NCBI GenBank assembly: GCA_013368375.1
Contig: JAACJP010000021.1
Span: 372,001-436,000 of the forward strand
Direction: 5' to 3'
Source of the DNA: Tricholomella constricta
Taxonomy: Eukaryota; Basidiomycota; Agaricomycetes; Agaricales; Lyophyllaceae
Length of the DNA stretch: 64,000 bases
Numbering within the stretch: the stretch's first letter is position 1; each line of letters opens with the position of its first letter. The notes below the pieces were generated by a model. It was given only the letters and a program-made list of their open reading frames with translations, was not told the origin of the DNA and made no database searches. The position numbers and the translations under genes were made by a program. Positions 10,376 through 21,600 of this stretch are shown here, in pieces.

Positions 10376-12976
10376 TTGACGACTCTCAGGAGTCACTAGT
10401 CAGGCCTGACTGGCACTCTTGCACTTCTGGACGCTGGAGCTAATCTTCTTTGAGGGGAATTTAGTTATATCAAAAGATATCCCTGCACGATCCCGGCGCC
10501 ATGATATCGATCTCTGTGATCGCGACGATATGTGAATTAACGATCTCTCGGCTAGTGGTGATTGGAAATTTGGGGTTTCTAGATCTCCTGTTGTTTACAA
10601 GTTAAGTACAACTCTGTGTTGCGCTGCGCTTCCCACCCACCTTCTTTCCTGGTTCCAAACGGCACACTACATACCACCATGGATGAAGCGCCTGTCTTCC
10701 CTCGACTGGACTTTACGGTTCGCTCTGCCCTCTGTTGCGGTTGGTTCGTGTGCTAATCCAGCCATAGATGGGTGCCGTGTTGCTCGGAGTGCTGTGAGTT
10801 CCTTCCAAAGCGCGAGGAAGTCAAGTTTATGACGTTTTATCCAGCATCGGTGCTACGTAAGAACATTCACTCATATCCAGATTCACATTTATATTCTTCA
10901 AATCAGCCTCTGGGGAATTTGTTGCATGCAAACGTACGAGTATTTTTCGGTAAGCAGGATGTATCCAGTCGTAGATATAACGCTAACACTTGTTCAGGAA
11001 TACCGCAGGGATTCCACGTTCAATAAAGTGATGGTGCGTACCTGTGACTTTTGACTGTGCTGCATATACAACTCCCTTGCCGATTGTAGGTCGCGGTACT
11101 CGTGTAAGACCTGAACTTTCTTTGCAAGTCTACATTGGCCGATACATGAATCACAGCTTTCTAGACACCCTTCACAACGCGCTGTGGGCGCATTGCATAT
11201 ACACCTACCTGATCACTGAACACTTCAACTTTGCCCAATTGAACGAAATCGTTTGGCAAGTGACACCTCTGGGTGCTCATTGCCGGCCTTCTGCTTACAT
11301 GTCACCTTTGTTCACAGGAGCCTTGTTGTACGGCTTCTCTTGTGTAAAATCTGCATATGCCTGATTGACCTCTCGTATTATAGGCTCAGGTGCTAGTCGG
11401 TGTTAGTGCACTCCCAGTCCACTATACCCTGTGTGTCATGATTAACCGTTCAAAATAATTCTAGGCTTGCATAGGTCTCATCGTACAAAGGTTTCATTTC
11501 CCTCATTCCAACGCAGATTGACGTTCTGACGCAATCACAGCTTCTTCGTGTACAGAATTTGGACATGTAGGTCACGCTTTTGCTGGATCCTTCCCTCCGC
11601 TACTCACGCAAGATTCCTCTAGTGAGCCACCACAACATCTACGCTGTGGTGCCTGTCGTGCGTGGAATCCGTTTCGCTTTAAAGATTAGAAGGCTTATCG
11701 ACTGCTGAATTAGATCATCCTTGTCATTGCGGAGTTCGCGGTTTCGCTCGGTATGTTTCTATGCTTTCCGTCAGTTGAAATCTTGAGTAACACCGAGATT
11801 TTCAGCGTATTTCATTCAAGCGTGGGTCCCAGCTTCAATTTCTATATTACCGCCCCGAGTAACGTCCATCATGATCCTAGTTGGAAGGTCGAGAACTTTG
11901 ATGGGCTGCCTTCGATCTTTGTACGTTTTTCTGACTGTCAGAGTTGTTTCCTCTAAAATGGCTACGCAGAGATTGAGTCAAAGCATCAATGGCGTGGCGG
12001 CAGCGGGTGACATACTTATTGCGTCTACACTTATCTTCATACTGTACCGCTCGAAGACTGGTTTCTTGAGGTAAGTGATGGGAGGCCTTCATCAGCAGTC
12101 AACTTAAATCTATCATCAGGTCCGACTCGGTTGTGAAGCAACTGATTCTTTATTCTCTCAACACGGGTTTCTTGACCAGGTGGGTCAATAAGAAGTCAAC
12201 CATCGCGTCGCTTACACAGCAACAGTATATGCGCATTGTTGTCATTGATCACCGTAAGCAGCTCGCTATCTGTTGTAATAAAAGCCTGACGTACGCTTCT
12301 ACTCGCCATAGATCACAATCTACCCCGCGAACTTCGTGTTCATGGTATTTTACATTATGCTTAATCGCTGTAGGTGTTCTGTTGATTGGGTATCATAGCT
12401 TGCTGATTGTTGACAGTGTACACAAACTCACTCCTTGCCACGTGCGTAGTGTAAATTCCATTCCATCACTTGACAGTTATCAATGTCGCTATCGCAGTCT
12501 CAACGCTCGCAAGAAACTCAGAATCCGTGTGGGCACCTCCCAAATGGGTTCGGACACAAGGGACATTACTCGAGTCAACAAGACAGAACTGCAATTCTCT
12601 AAGCAGGTATTTCATCGAAAATTTTCTTTTTTCACTCTGTATTGAACGTATCCCTTTGGCGCATGTGCAGGAGACCTCACATCATGTCTCCATCAGAGTT
12701 GACACGGAAACAGCCACAGGCTATGATCCTTCGGCCCCAAGCTACGATCCTACAGTACGTATCATGGCGCTGTCTTAAAAACTTTACACTAAAAAGAGTA
12801 CACTGCTTCTAGATGGCGAAAAGTAATAATGGTTACGAACTGTCGGTGTACGCTGGTGATCAGGCGAAAAATCAAGAGCACGCTGTATAAGTTTGACGTC
12901 TACTATTTTCCTATTGAAATTCAGAATTATTTTATATCAGAGACTGACTCTAATGTTGTTCTGCAATTGCAATATG
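10376..12976. repeat. Tandem duplication, unit 2
   Basis: Second copy of the block starting at 7410. It carries the second DUF6534 gene, including matching exon borders and the same GC intron donor (11256). After 12976 the sequence no longer matches the region downstream of unit 1. Confidence 0.85.
10679..12890 (+). CDS. DUF6534-type membrane protein, copy 2
   Basis: Start ATG at 10679 and stop at 12890 match copy 1, and the same exon blocks can be read: MGAVLLGVL, IGATLWGICCMQTYEYF, VAVLVFLDTLHNALWAH, AQVLVGACIGLIVQ, INGVAAAGDILIA, YSLNTGFLT, LLATLNARK, and the end MAKSNNGYELSVY. Amino-acid changes against copy 1 are mostly conservative, and no in-frame stop falls in the exon blocks, so both paralogues look intact. 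One donor (after AQVLVG) is GTTAGT instead of GTAAGT, which could weaken splicing. It lies head-to-tail with copy 1 and has its own copied promoter. Function is unknown. Confidence 0.82.
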
Positions 12977-13303
12977 CTGTAACTTCGAGAAAGGATGCCC
13001 TTTCATATTTGAGACGAACTAAGGGAAGTCCACGATCAAAGAATGAGCGGCGCAATTGCCAGGGATCTGAGAACGTGATCACAGGCCACAGTGCAAGATG
13101 AAAGCAGATGTCGCGTAGACAATAATTGGGCCGTCGTCGAGGTGGGCGATGATTCCCGCTACTTTAGTAGTGGGTCTTGGGCTGACAGACGCCTTATTCC
13201 AACCTGGCACAAAAAAACAGGGTTAGCACGTGCCTCACGTGATTGTTTCCCACCCCTCCCTATCTGAATTCACCCGATAGTTTTCTACGTACTGCCGCCG
13301 CCC
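12977..13303. other. Spacer and presumed Helitron 5' region
   Basis: Sequence between the DUF6534 duplication and the Helitron start codon. The Helitron left end (expected 5'-TC) must lie here or further left, but I cannot place it. In the Helitron frame the nearest upstream stop is at 13265. Confidence 0.4.
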
Positions 13304-13316
13304 ATGTCATTATCGT

Positions 13317-14352
13317 TGATAGTGCTAGAAGGCCTGTAGGTGCTGTACACAACAACAAAACAACTAACAACTATGGGGGGCGAGAAGTGTTAAAAGTTCC
13401 CAAACACGCGAGTGTGCAGGGTTTGAAAGTGGTGGTTCGGCGAAAGTAAAGACGATCCGACTTGTAATTAGTCGAACCGACGGCGGCGCGATAGAATACG
13501 ATCGTTCACAGGTGGAACGGGTCGGCAACACGACTTTCGTGTTGGTTGTGCGACAACGAGACGAACGAGACGAATACGGAGAACTCACGGGTTCGGGCGA
13601 CGGTTACGAGGCGACGGAGACGGCGGTTACGAGGTTTACGACGGTGGCGACGGTTTATACGATGAGAACGATGCGGGGACGACAGAGACGACGGTTTTTG
13701 AGCTATTAACTCTGAGAGTGAGGGAAAATACGGGCTGTAATTCACTGGGGGAAGTAGGTAGTACATGGGTATGTTTTTATACTATACGCCCGACTCGCCT
13801 CTCGCGAGCCGGTGAAGCAGGTGTTTTACTAGTTTATTGGGAGAAGCACCGCCAAGCTCGGTACCGCGCGACGCCTTTTAGAGAGTGTGGCGCTCTTTGG
13901 CTCGGCAAGGGGGCTTTTGATCGGCCCGTGGCGTCGGGTCGGATGTATGATCGGCAGTGGCTTTGCGATCGGTAGTGGCTCTTGGGTGCGGAACTCCGTG
14001 GTACGGCCGGATCCTCTCTGCGAATGGCTGGGCAAGGTGTTTCCCAGGATAATTTCAAATCGGGTTTGGTTGTCGCCGGGTTGGGACCTTGGCATACAAA
14101 CGTGCGCGGTCGTTGACAGGTTATACGGCGTTCCGTGCTCCGTGCGTCCAGAGAGGAGAACTGGCGTTCCAAGTTACTCTGTTTTCTCAGTCGGTGCGTC
14201 GGTCGTTTGGTCGTATTGTCGGTCGGTCAGTCGTATTGTCGGTCGGTCGGTTTAGCGCTTTGGCCACGTTCGGAACCGTGTTCGTCGTGGCCCAGCGGTT
14301 GATGTCCGTATTATGGGCAGGTTCGGTGTACAGCGTGGGACGGCGCTCATCA
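13317..14352 (-). repeat. 3' LTR of element 1
   Basis: 1036-bp LTR; read on the minus strand it begins TGATGAGC and ends CTATCA. It matches 25192..26227 except for three substitutions noticed (near 13847, 13946 and 14265). It contains short GTCGGTCG runs near 14218-14255. Confidence 0.95.
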
Positions 14353-14391
14353 TCTCCTCCTTACTTGAAATACCGACTGTCCTCAGTCGGT
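14353..14391 (-). promoter_or_regulatory. 3' polypurine tract and adjacent hairpin
   Basis: Read on the minus strand, AAGTAAGGAGGAGA lies directly against the LTR and is the expected plus-strand primer for reverse transcription. Next to it (14372..14391) is an inverted repeat: CCGACTG, loop TCCT, CAGTCGG, with an outer A-T pair. The tract plus hairpin recurs at 16024..16062. Confidence 0.8.
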
Positions 14392-14473
14392 CCCGTGCAT
14401 CGGTCAGGGGGCGTACGTCTTGGAAAGGGGGTGTAGGGATAGGAGGAAGTGGCGGTGCCGACGCGCTGGCGAC

Positions 14474-14485
14474 ATATATATATAT
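14474..14485 (+). promoter_or_regulatory. TATA-like element of antisense gene A
   Basis: An uninterrupted TATATATATATA-type run lies 30-41 bp upstream of the ATG of antisense gene A on the plus strand. This is compatible with an own promoter for that gene rather than read-through from the LTR. Confidence 0.5.
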
Positions 14486-14514
14486 CCGGGTTCTTGGGTG
14501 GTTTACCCATCGTT

Positions 14515-15817
14515 ATGTCGAGACCTCCCGTCGATCTACAGCGCACTCTCCGCTTTTTGAAACGAGACTGGGACGAATGGCAATCGCTGTCGGCCGACTC
14601 GCCTCGCTACGCGCGCACTTGTGTGCTGCAATACTTGTCAAACGGCCTTGAAGTACTTAGATCGCCGGTGGCTAGTCCCTGGCGTTGGATGTGGCACGAC
14701 GAGGAAGAGGCATTGTCCATCATATGGTCTACGATCCAGTCCGACCCCGAATGGTCCAGGCGGTTCGCGGATCTAGAACCGAACGTGCGTTCGCTCGCTG
14801 GTTATTTGGTCGTTTCTTCTGAGTACTAACGCGCTAGTTGGTAGTCCGATTACCCTCGCCAAGAGACGGCCGCTCGGGAGCATATGCGCGCCGCCTCTGC
14901 TGGAGACGGGGCAGGGTCTGTCGTTCGGGAGCGTTCGTGCGCTTCCTCCGTTGGGGACGGGGACGAAGGAGAGTCTGTCGTCGAGATCTCCGGGGAGTCG
15001 GTATTGGCGGCACAAGGGATACGACGCCGTTTGTGGCTGGAACGTCTCGAGGAATTTAAGAAGGAGTACTCTGAGCATTACACTCGTAGCGAAGCAGTAA
15101 GTCGTCGGTCCCCTTGTGTCCTTGTTCTTCTGTTCATCTATCGGCTAGTGCGATCGTTGTGTGAGCTACGGCTTGGACTGCATTCAGCGCAGCGACTTTG
15201 ATGCTTGCGCGGTTTGCGAGATCCAATCTAGACGATGCGAGACGAACGAAGTGGGGTCGTTTCGGCCGGCTCCGCACCGGGTCGTGTCGTGTTCAGTGGA
15301 GGGACACTTCTGCGACGCGTGTATGCCCCCTTCGCTGTTCGACGAGGTCCGTTCGCCCGATCTGGCGAGGGCCGCCCAGCGCCTTGTCGTGACTCGTTCT
15401 GCGGATTCGGTAGACCAGGGTGCGGGTCTCCTTTATCAGGGTTCGGTGTTTCGCCCTGAGGACTTCCTTCGTAACGAAGATTTGCGCGGTTTGGGCTTCA
15501 CCCAGCCGTTATCGGTTATTTCGCGGTTCGGTCTTGCCGCTGTAGATCGGGCGCTATCGGCGCGCACTGTTTTCTTGCGTACTTTGGTCCAGGAAATTCA
15601 AGTCCTCGAATCGCGCCAAGAGATCATGCGTTCGTCGGCCCGTCAGCTTTACGAGCAGGTCGTGTCTACGTCGTCGGCCCTTGACTTGCTTCAGGCCCGG
15701 CGTGCGGAGTTAGTTGGTACGTCTGCGATGGATAATTCGGGAGGCGGGGGCAGTGGCAGTGTGAGCGGTGTCGATGGTGGCGTACGCGACGATGGTGGCG
15801 AGGGTTCGTCGCCTTGA
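14515..15817 (+). CDS. Antisense gene A: Zn2Cys6-type cysteine-array protein
   Basis: Exons 14515..14784, 14845..15096 and 15149..15817 give 396 residues; both introns are phase 0. Intron 1 has a perfect TACTAAC branch site. Exon 1 (90 codons) encodes a compact domain (DWDEWQSLSADSPRYAR, then DEEEALSIIW). Exon 2 ends in LERLEEFKKEYSEHYTRSEA. Exon 3 opens with cysteines spaced C-x2-C-x6-C-x8-C-x2-C-x6-C (CDRCVSYGLDC then CAVCEIQSRRC), the spacing of fungal Zn(II)2Cys6 DNA-binding clusters. A helical C-terminus follows (VDRALSARTVFLRTLVQEIQ, ESRQEIM) and a Gly/Ser-rich end. It lies inside retrotransposon element 1, opposite to gag-pol, and is a paralogue of gene B. DNA binding is inference; unlike classic Zn2Cys6 regulators, the cluster sits mid-protein. 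Confidence 0.75.
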
Positions 15818-16023
15818 CTTCGGGTTTGTCGTGTTCTTGCGGTCGGGTTGCGTTCGTTATCGGTCGCGTATTCCGTATATACCTATTTTGTTGTTCGGGC
15901 CCTAAAATTGGGTCGTTCTTTATAATTCGAACTTCCTTAAGTGGCGCAGGTCGCAGGTCGGTTCGTCGTGTCGGTCGGTTCTTTGGTTGGCGGTGTCGGT
16001 TGTCGTTTCATCTATGGTTCATG

Positions 16024-16062
16024 TCTCCTCCTTACTTGAAATGCCGACTGTCCTCAGTCGGC
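16024..16062 (-). promoter_or_regulatory. Second polypurine-tract copy with hairpin
   Basis: Repeats the 19-nt tract at 14353..14371 and the CCGACTG-TCCT-CAGTCGG hairpin, here closed by an outer G-C pair instead of A-T. It lies between antisense genes A and B, 151 bp before the ATG of gene B, matching the position of the first copy relative to gene A. It is not next to an LTR, so any priming role here is open. Confidence 0.65.
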
Positions 16063-16212
16063 CCGGAGACCGGTCGAGAAAATTCTAGAACTGACGCGTG
16101 TGTGGCGTGAGATGGCGGTGGCGGTGCCACGGAATTTGACCTCGCGTCAAGTTCCCAAGGACCCTCTGTCTTCCTCGGCTCCCTCTTCTTCACTCCCACA
16201 CCGTCCGCAGGC

Positions 16213-18314
16213 ATGGCTGACCTGCCCCCGAACTACGCGCTCATCCTCGAAGATCTGCAGGGCGACTGGGACGATTGGCGAGCGCTGCCTGACAATGCGC
16301 CACGCGAGGCGCGCCTTGCCATTCTCGAGGGGTTATTGCAGGGAATCACGGCGTTGCGTGCCCAGGAGGGCGAGGGGCCGTGGTGGATATGGTCTAACGA
16401 GGAGGCTGCGCTGCAGGCCGTCTGGGCCGTTGTAGAAGGTGATGCGGAATGGAAAGGGCCATTCGGCGGTCTGGAGCCTGAGGTGCGTCGCGGTCGACTG
16501 GTGCACTGTCCGGTCGGCTCAGTGAGTCTTTTTAGAGCGAAAACGCGCGCCGTCGCCGCGTGCGTCGGGCACGCTTGGGTGCAGCGGCCAACATACGCGC
16601 GTCGCAATCGGTAGCGCCCGAGGACCCGTTGGCGCTGACGAATGTGGCGGCCCCACCTATGGGTCCTAGTCCGTCCGTGGGCAGCGCCGGGACGACGGCT
16701 GCGTCTGCGACGGTACTGAGTTCGGCGGCTCCTACAGCAGAGGCTCCCGTGACGACTGTCAGCGCCGCTCCGCCCAGTACGACCGTTGGTGACGCCACCC
16801 TCCGTCCGGGGCCGGGTGCATCGGGGAGCGACGTTGTCGGCACGACTGGCACGGACACTCGAACCGTGGCGGATTTCGTGCAGGGGTCAGAAGCGGCCAG
16901 GGTCGCGGCGATGGCAGAGCGAATGGGGCGGGAAGCTCTGGAGCCGATGCGGGACCCCCTCATGTCGCGCTCCTCTCCGGCGTCCGACATCGTGGTGCTG
17001 GAACAGGAACCCTCCGCGCCGAGGACTGCTTCGGCGCCTGGTAAGGCGAAGGCCAAAACGAAGGCCAAGGTAACGAGCGTGCGCGATCCTGCGTATCGGC
17101 CTGTTACGTTGCCACACATTTCGGTCGGAGGTGGTCGTCCGAGAGGCGGCACCACGGGTGAGTTCGGTTCGGGCGGCATCTTTAGTTCATCCGATGGGCT
17201 GCCTTTAACGTTTTCGGCAGGCGGGTCGCCCATCGTTTTCATCGACACGGTGCCAGCGTCTTCTAGCCGCAAACGGAAGCGCGCCGTCGACGACGAAGGC
17301 GAGGGGTCCGCGGCCGAGGCTATGGAAGTGGTGGTCAAGGCTGAGAAGGCGCCCGTGACGGTCAAGGCGGGGAAGGCGACGGGAAAGAAGGGGGCCGCGG
17401 CGGCCAAGAAGCGAGAGCAGACGACGGCAGCGAGAAAGGCCGCCGCTGAGTTTAAGTGGTTGGAGCGACTTGAGGAGTTCAAAGTCGCCCACCCCGACCA
17501 CTTCATACGCGACGAGCCGGTAAGTCGTTGCGCGCTTCGTCGGGGCGGTCGTATTCTGATGTCGTCGCAGTGTGACCGCTGTGTAGACGCCGACATTGAC
17601 TGTTTTCAGAAGCCTGGGGGTGGGATCTGTGCGCGGTGCAAGATCTTCTCCAAGCGGTGCGAGACGGTGAAGTACAAGGCCGACGCGAAGATCGTCAAGA
17701 ATTCGCGCCCGCGGAGTCGTCGTCGCGTCGCCTCCAAATCCGTTGTGGAGGACTCAGAGGAGGACGTAGAGGTTGTGTCGCCTTCTGTCTCGCGTCGTCG
17801 AGCGCGCGACCTGACCGCCCGCAGCGACGAAGATTTCGGGCCAACTGGGGGGGCTTATCAGTCCGTGCAGTACGCTATCGAGGAGTCCGCTGGTATGAGT
17901 ACGTGGGCCGTTCACGGTGGTCGGTTACCCCGTGGCTCTACTCTTCCCCGCAACCGCGATCTGGACGGCTTAGGGTACGCCACCGACCTGTCGCGTGTCG
18001 CCTCTCTTCCTTTGGCGGACGTCGACCGAGCTCTTTCGTCGCGCTACGCTCTGTTGCGATCGCTCACCCAGGAGTCGCAAGCTTGGGAGTCGCGTCAGGA
18101 GATCGCTCGCTGGAGTCTCATACGGGTGCGTGAGCAATACGCCGGCACGATGAGCGCGATCACTGCGCTCCGAAGACGACGTTCCCAGTTGCGGGCAGAC
18201 GGTGTCGAGGTCTCGGAGAGCGACAGTGGCGCAGATTCGGAGGGCGACGCGATGGAGACCGGCGAGGAGGGCGACGGAGAGGAGGAGAAAGGGGACTTGG
18301 TGGGTGGGAAGTAG
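16213..18314 (+). CDS. Antisense gene B: Zn2Cys6-type cysteine-array protein
   Basis: Exons 16213..16482, 16536..17519 and 17571..18314 give 665 residues; both introns are phase 0 and at the same places as in gene A, and exon 1 is again exactly 270 nt. Exon 1 reads MADLPPNYALILEDLQGDWD, clearly related to gene A. Exon 2 is longer, Ala/Ser/Thr/Lys-rich, with nuclear-signal-like clusters (RKRKRAVDD, GKKGAAAAKKR), then LERLEEFKVAHPDHFIRDEP. Exon 3 has C-x2-C-x6-C-x8-C-x2-C-x6-C (CDRCVDADIDC, CARCKIFSKRC), a basic patch (RPRSRRRVASK), and the helical region DVDRALSSRYALLRSLTQES shared with gene A. The end is acidic. A nuclear DNA-binding role is plausible but inferred. It runs tail-to-tail with pol of element 1. 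Confidence 0.8.
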
Positions 18315-18659
18315 GCGAAGGCGGTGATCGGCGTCGTGTCGCGTTGTGTGTTTTGGTGCGTCGTTCCTCCGCTAGAGGCGTCGCTTGTTTTATGTTTCTT
18401 TGTGACTGGAGTCGTCGGGGCCCGTAAAATGGGCCATAAATGTAATATATGCTGCGTGGATCTCTTGCGGAGTCCGATATTAAGTGTAAGATTCGAAAAT
18501 TGAGTGGGGGTTAACAAAAAAAACGAAAGGAAAAACTGTCGTCCAGAGTGCTGGACTTCGCTAACGGTCGGGTCGTGGGGTGTTGGGTAGAAACCAGGGA
18601 GGGATAGATGTCGAAATAGCATTAAAAGAAGGGTATACGGGTAGTCGGGAGTTGAGCGG
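18315..18659. other. Spacer between antisense gene B and pol
   Basis: 345 bp between two converging coding regions inside element 1. It presumably contains the 3' ends of both transcripts. No other feature is seen. Confidence 0.5.
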
Positions 18660-21600
18660 CTAGTTTTGCTCGTCTTCCGATTCGGAGTCGTCGCCTACGA
18701 CTTCGGGTCGGTCTTCGTCGTCGGTGATTGTTGTTGCTTCCAGTTCTCTGAGTCGCTTGGTGTCTATGTCTAGAGCGCTGTCGGGTAGGAGGATGTTGTT
18801 TCGCGCGAAGTAGGGGGCGAGTCTGAATGCTGCTACCGGTCGGTGTAAGACGGTGCCATCCAGTTCGCAGAGGATGTATGCGCCTCCACGGTTGCGTGAG
18901 ATCACGACGAGCGGTCCCAGGTACCTAGATCGCATCTTGCGGTTGAGCGACTTCTCGATTTTCGTATTGCGCATGAGGATGAGGTCTCCGCGTCTAAAGT
19001 TATAGTCGCGCAAGGTTCTGGCGTGTTTAAGTTCAAAATGAATCGCCGCTTGTCGTCGCGCCGCGTATACGTCGGAATGTAGTCGCTCTAGGTCGGTCGT
19101 TCGTTTTTGTAGGGCGACCGCGCGACGTGTTAAGAGGTCAGTGGAGGATAGGATAGAGTCGGGCGGTGGTTGTAGGTATGTTGCTTCGACGATATCAAGG
19201 GGGAGGAGCGGTTGGGTTCCTGTCGCGGCGAAATAGGGAGAGCATCCCATTCGCTTGCGGATCGTGACGCGTTCTGCCCAAAAGACTGAGTAAGCGGATT
19301 GCGACCATTTGTTTTCATTTCCGTCGGCGGCTTTGAAAAGGGATTGTCGGACGTCGAAATGGGATCGCTCGACGAGCCCGTTGGCTCTAGAGTTATATCC
19401 TGAGATTCGGATATTGTGTATGTGGTATTTCTTTGTGAGGTGTTCGGCGGCTTTGATGAAGGCTGGGCCGTTGTCGGTTACGATTTCGCATAGCCCGCCC
19501 CACCGACAGATGATGTCTTCGTACATCCAGTCACCGAGTGTGCGACTGTTTTCCTTTCGGAGCGCGCGCCATTCCGGAAAGTGAATCAAGGAGCATCGGC
19601 CTTGGACAATGTATTTGAAACCATTCGATGGCGGTAGATGCATAGTGTCGATGTACATCTTTGCGAATAGTGGCGCAGGTGTCGCAACGACCGGGGGAAT
19701 CAGGACCTTGGTCGTTTGCTGGATCTGGCATATGTGACATGTCTGTACGAACCATACGACGTCGGCCCGAACATTCGGCCACCAGAAGCGTTCGAGCAAG
19801 GTTGCGCGCGTCGCGTAGAAGCGTTTGTGCCCGAGATTGTCGTGGACTGATCGCAGAATTTCTAATCGCGCGCTGGGGCGGGCGACTAGTTTGTGTGCGC
19901 CTTGGCTGTCTCTTCTCCAAAGTCGTGGTCCATCTAGGAAGAACCCTGTGGCGTATCGAATGAAAGTGGCGTACTGGTCGTCCGACATGCCTTCTGGTCG
20001 TTCGAGGTCGGCTAACCATTGTCTAACAGTATCTATGCGTTGGTCTTGGGCTTTCGCGGCGTCTGTTCTAGGCACGTCGTCGTATGACATGTTGGTCGAG
20101 TTCGCATTTGGGTCGGTTATTCCTGTATCATCGTCGGTACGGATTCTGGGTTGTCGCATGGAGTCGGTTGCGAGTTCGTGAGTCGTTGAGTCTGGTGGTA
20201 CCGCGTCGGTGTATACTGCCACCATCTCCTCCTTACTTGAGATCTGTGCCATGGCGAAGATCTGTCGGACATGCAAGGGTGACGGCGGTTGCGGCAGTGG
20301 TTGAATAATGTGCATGAGACCTTGCATTCGGTCGACCCAATCTTCGAAGTCGGCCTCTTCTGCGTCGTATTTGTCGGTCGGGTCGTCGGGTTGACGAGGG
20401 CGACGAGATAAGCCGTCGGGTCCGTGAAACGTGCCTTTAACGTGGACGAGCTCGAAATGGAACATGAGGACAGATACGATCCATCTGTTTATGGAAGCCG
20501 ATGGTTGGATATCGGGGTTGGAGAGCATGCCTTTAATGTAGCGTGCGTCGACTTCGACGACTAGGTTGCGCACGCCTATAACGTACAGTCGTAAGGCGCC
20601 AAGCGCCCTAAATAGGCCGTAGAATTCGAGTTTTGGTTGAGAGAATCGCGATTCGCGGTCGTTCAGCGTGATGGAACCGAACCGATTGTATCTGCGTCGC
20701 TTCCGATCAACGGGGTCGGCTTGACAGAGGTAGAATCCGACTGCTATGTGCGAAGTGTCGACGGCCAGGATGACTGGGTCGTCCGAAGCGTAGTTGATAG
20801 GTACGAGGGGCTTCGCTTCTGCGATCGCCTCAACGATGTCGCGCTGCGCCGCGATCTGGTCGGGGCCGAACTCAAAGACTGCATCCTTGCGGGTTAGCTT
20901 CACGAGGTGGTGTGCGCGATGAGCAAAGTTTTTGACGAATATCCTGAGCACCCCGACCGTTCCCAAGAACGCGCGCAACTCCGATAGAGTGGCGCACGAC
21001 TTCCAATTACGCAGCAAGGCGAGTCGGTCCGCGTCGGGTATGCGACCGTTGGGTGTGCAGACGTGTCCGAGAACTTTGAATTGTGGCGCGCATAAGACTA
21101 GCTTTTTGCCAGAGAAGGTGCCGCCACAGTACTTCATGCGCCGAAGGATGCGATTGACGTCGTTGAAGAATTCCCATATCGCGAATCGCACGTCGGCATT
21201 GTCGGGGTGCGTTTTTGGTAAGCCTGTGTCGGGGTCGGGGTACCAAGTCGCTGGTCCCTTTATAGCGGCATCATCGATATAAGGTAGTGTGTAGTCCGGA
21301 ATCTCCGGTTGCAGAATGTGAGTGACATCGTCGTGGAAGATTGGGACGGAGTTGGTCCAGCCCATAGGCAAGGTTACTAGGCGCAACGCGCCGAAAGGTG
21401 TTTGGAAGGTGGTAAGATCGCGCGACGATGGTGCGATTAGCCGTTCGTCGTAGCCGACAAACAGGTCTAACATTGCGCCACAAATGCGACCGGCGAATTG
21501 TTCAGCGACGTGGTCTGGTATCGGAGTGACACCCGAGTGTCGGATTGTTACACGGTTGAGCGGTTCGAGGCTGTGGACGAGGCGGAACTTGCCGTTCTTC

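Noticed and set aside
14218..14255. GTCGGTCG short repeats as a possible CRISPR-like or regulatory array
   Set aside because: Simple tandem microsatellite within the LTR, with no spacers; CRISPR arrays are not expected in a eukaryotic nuclear genome.
16532..17596. 354-codon minus-strand open frame
   Set aside because: Lies opposite exon 2 of antisense gene B. The frame is open because of GC-rich codon bias on the other strand, shows no domain, and has no counterpart opposite gene A.
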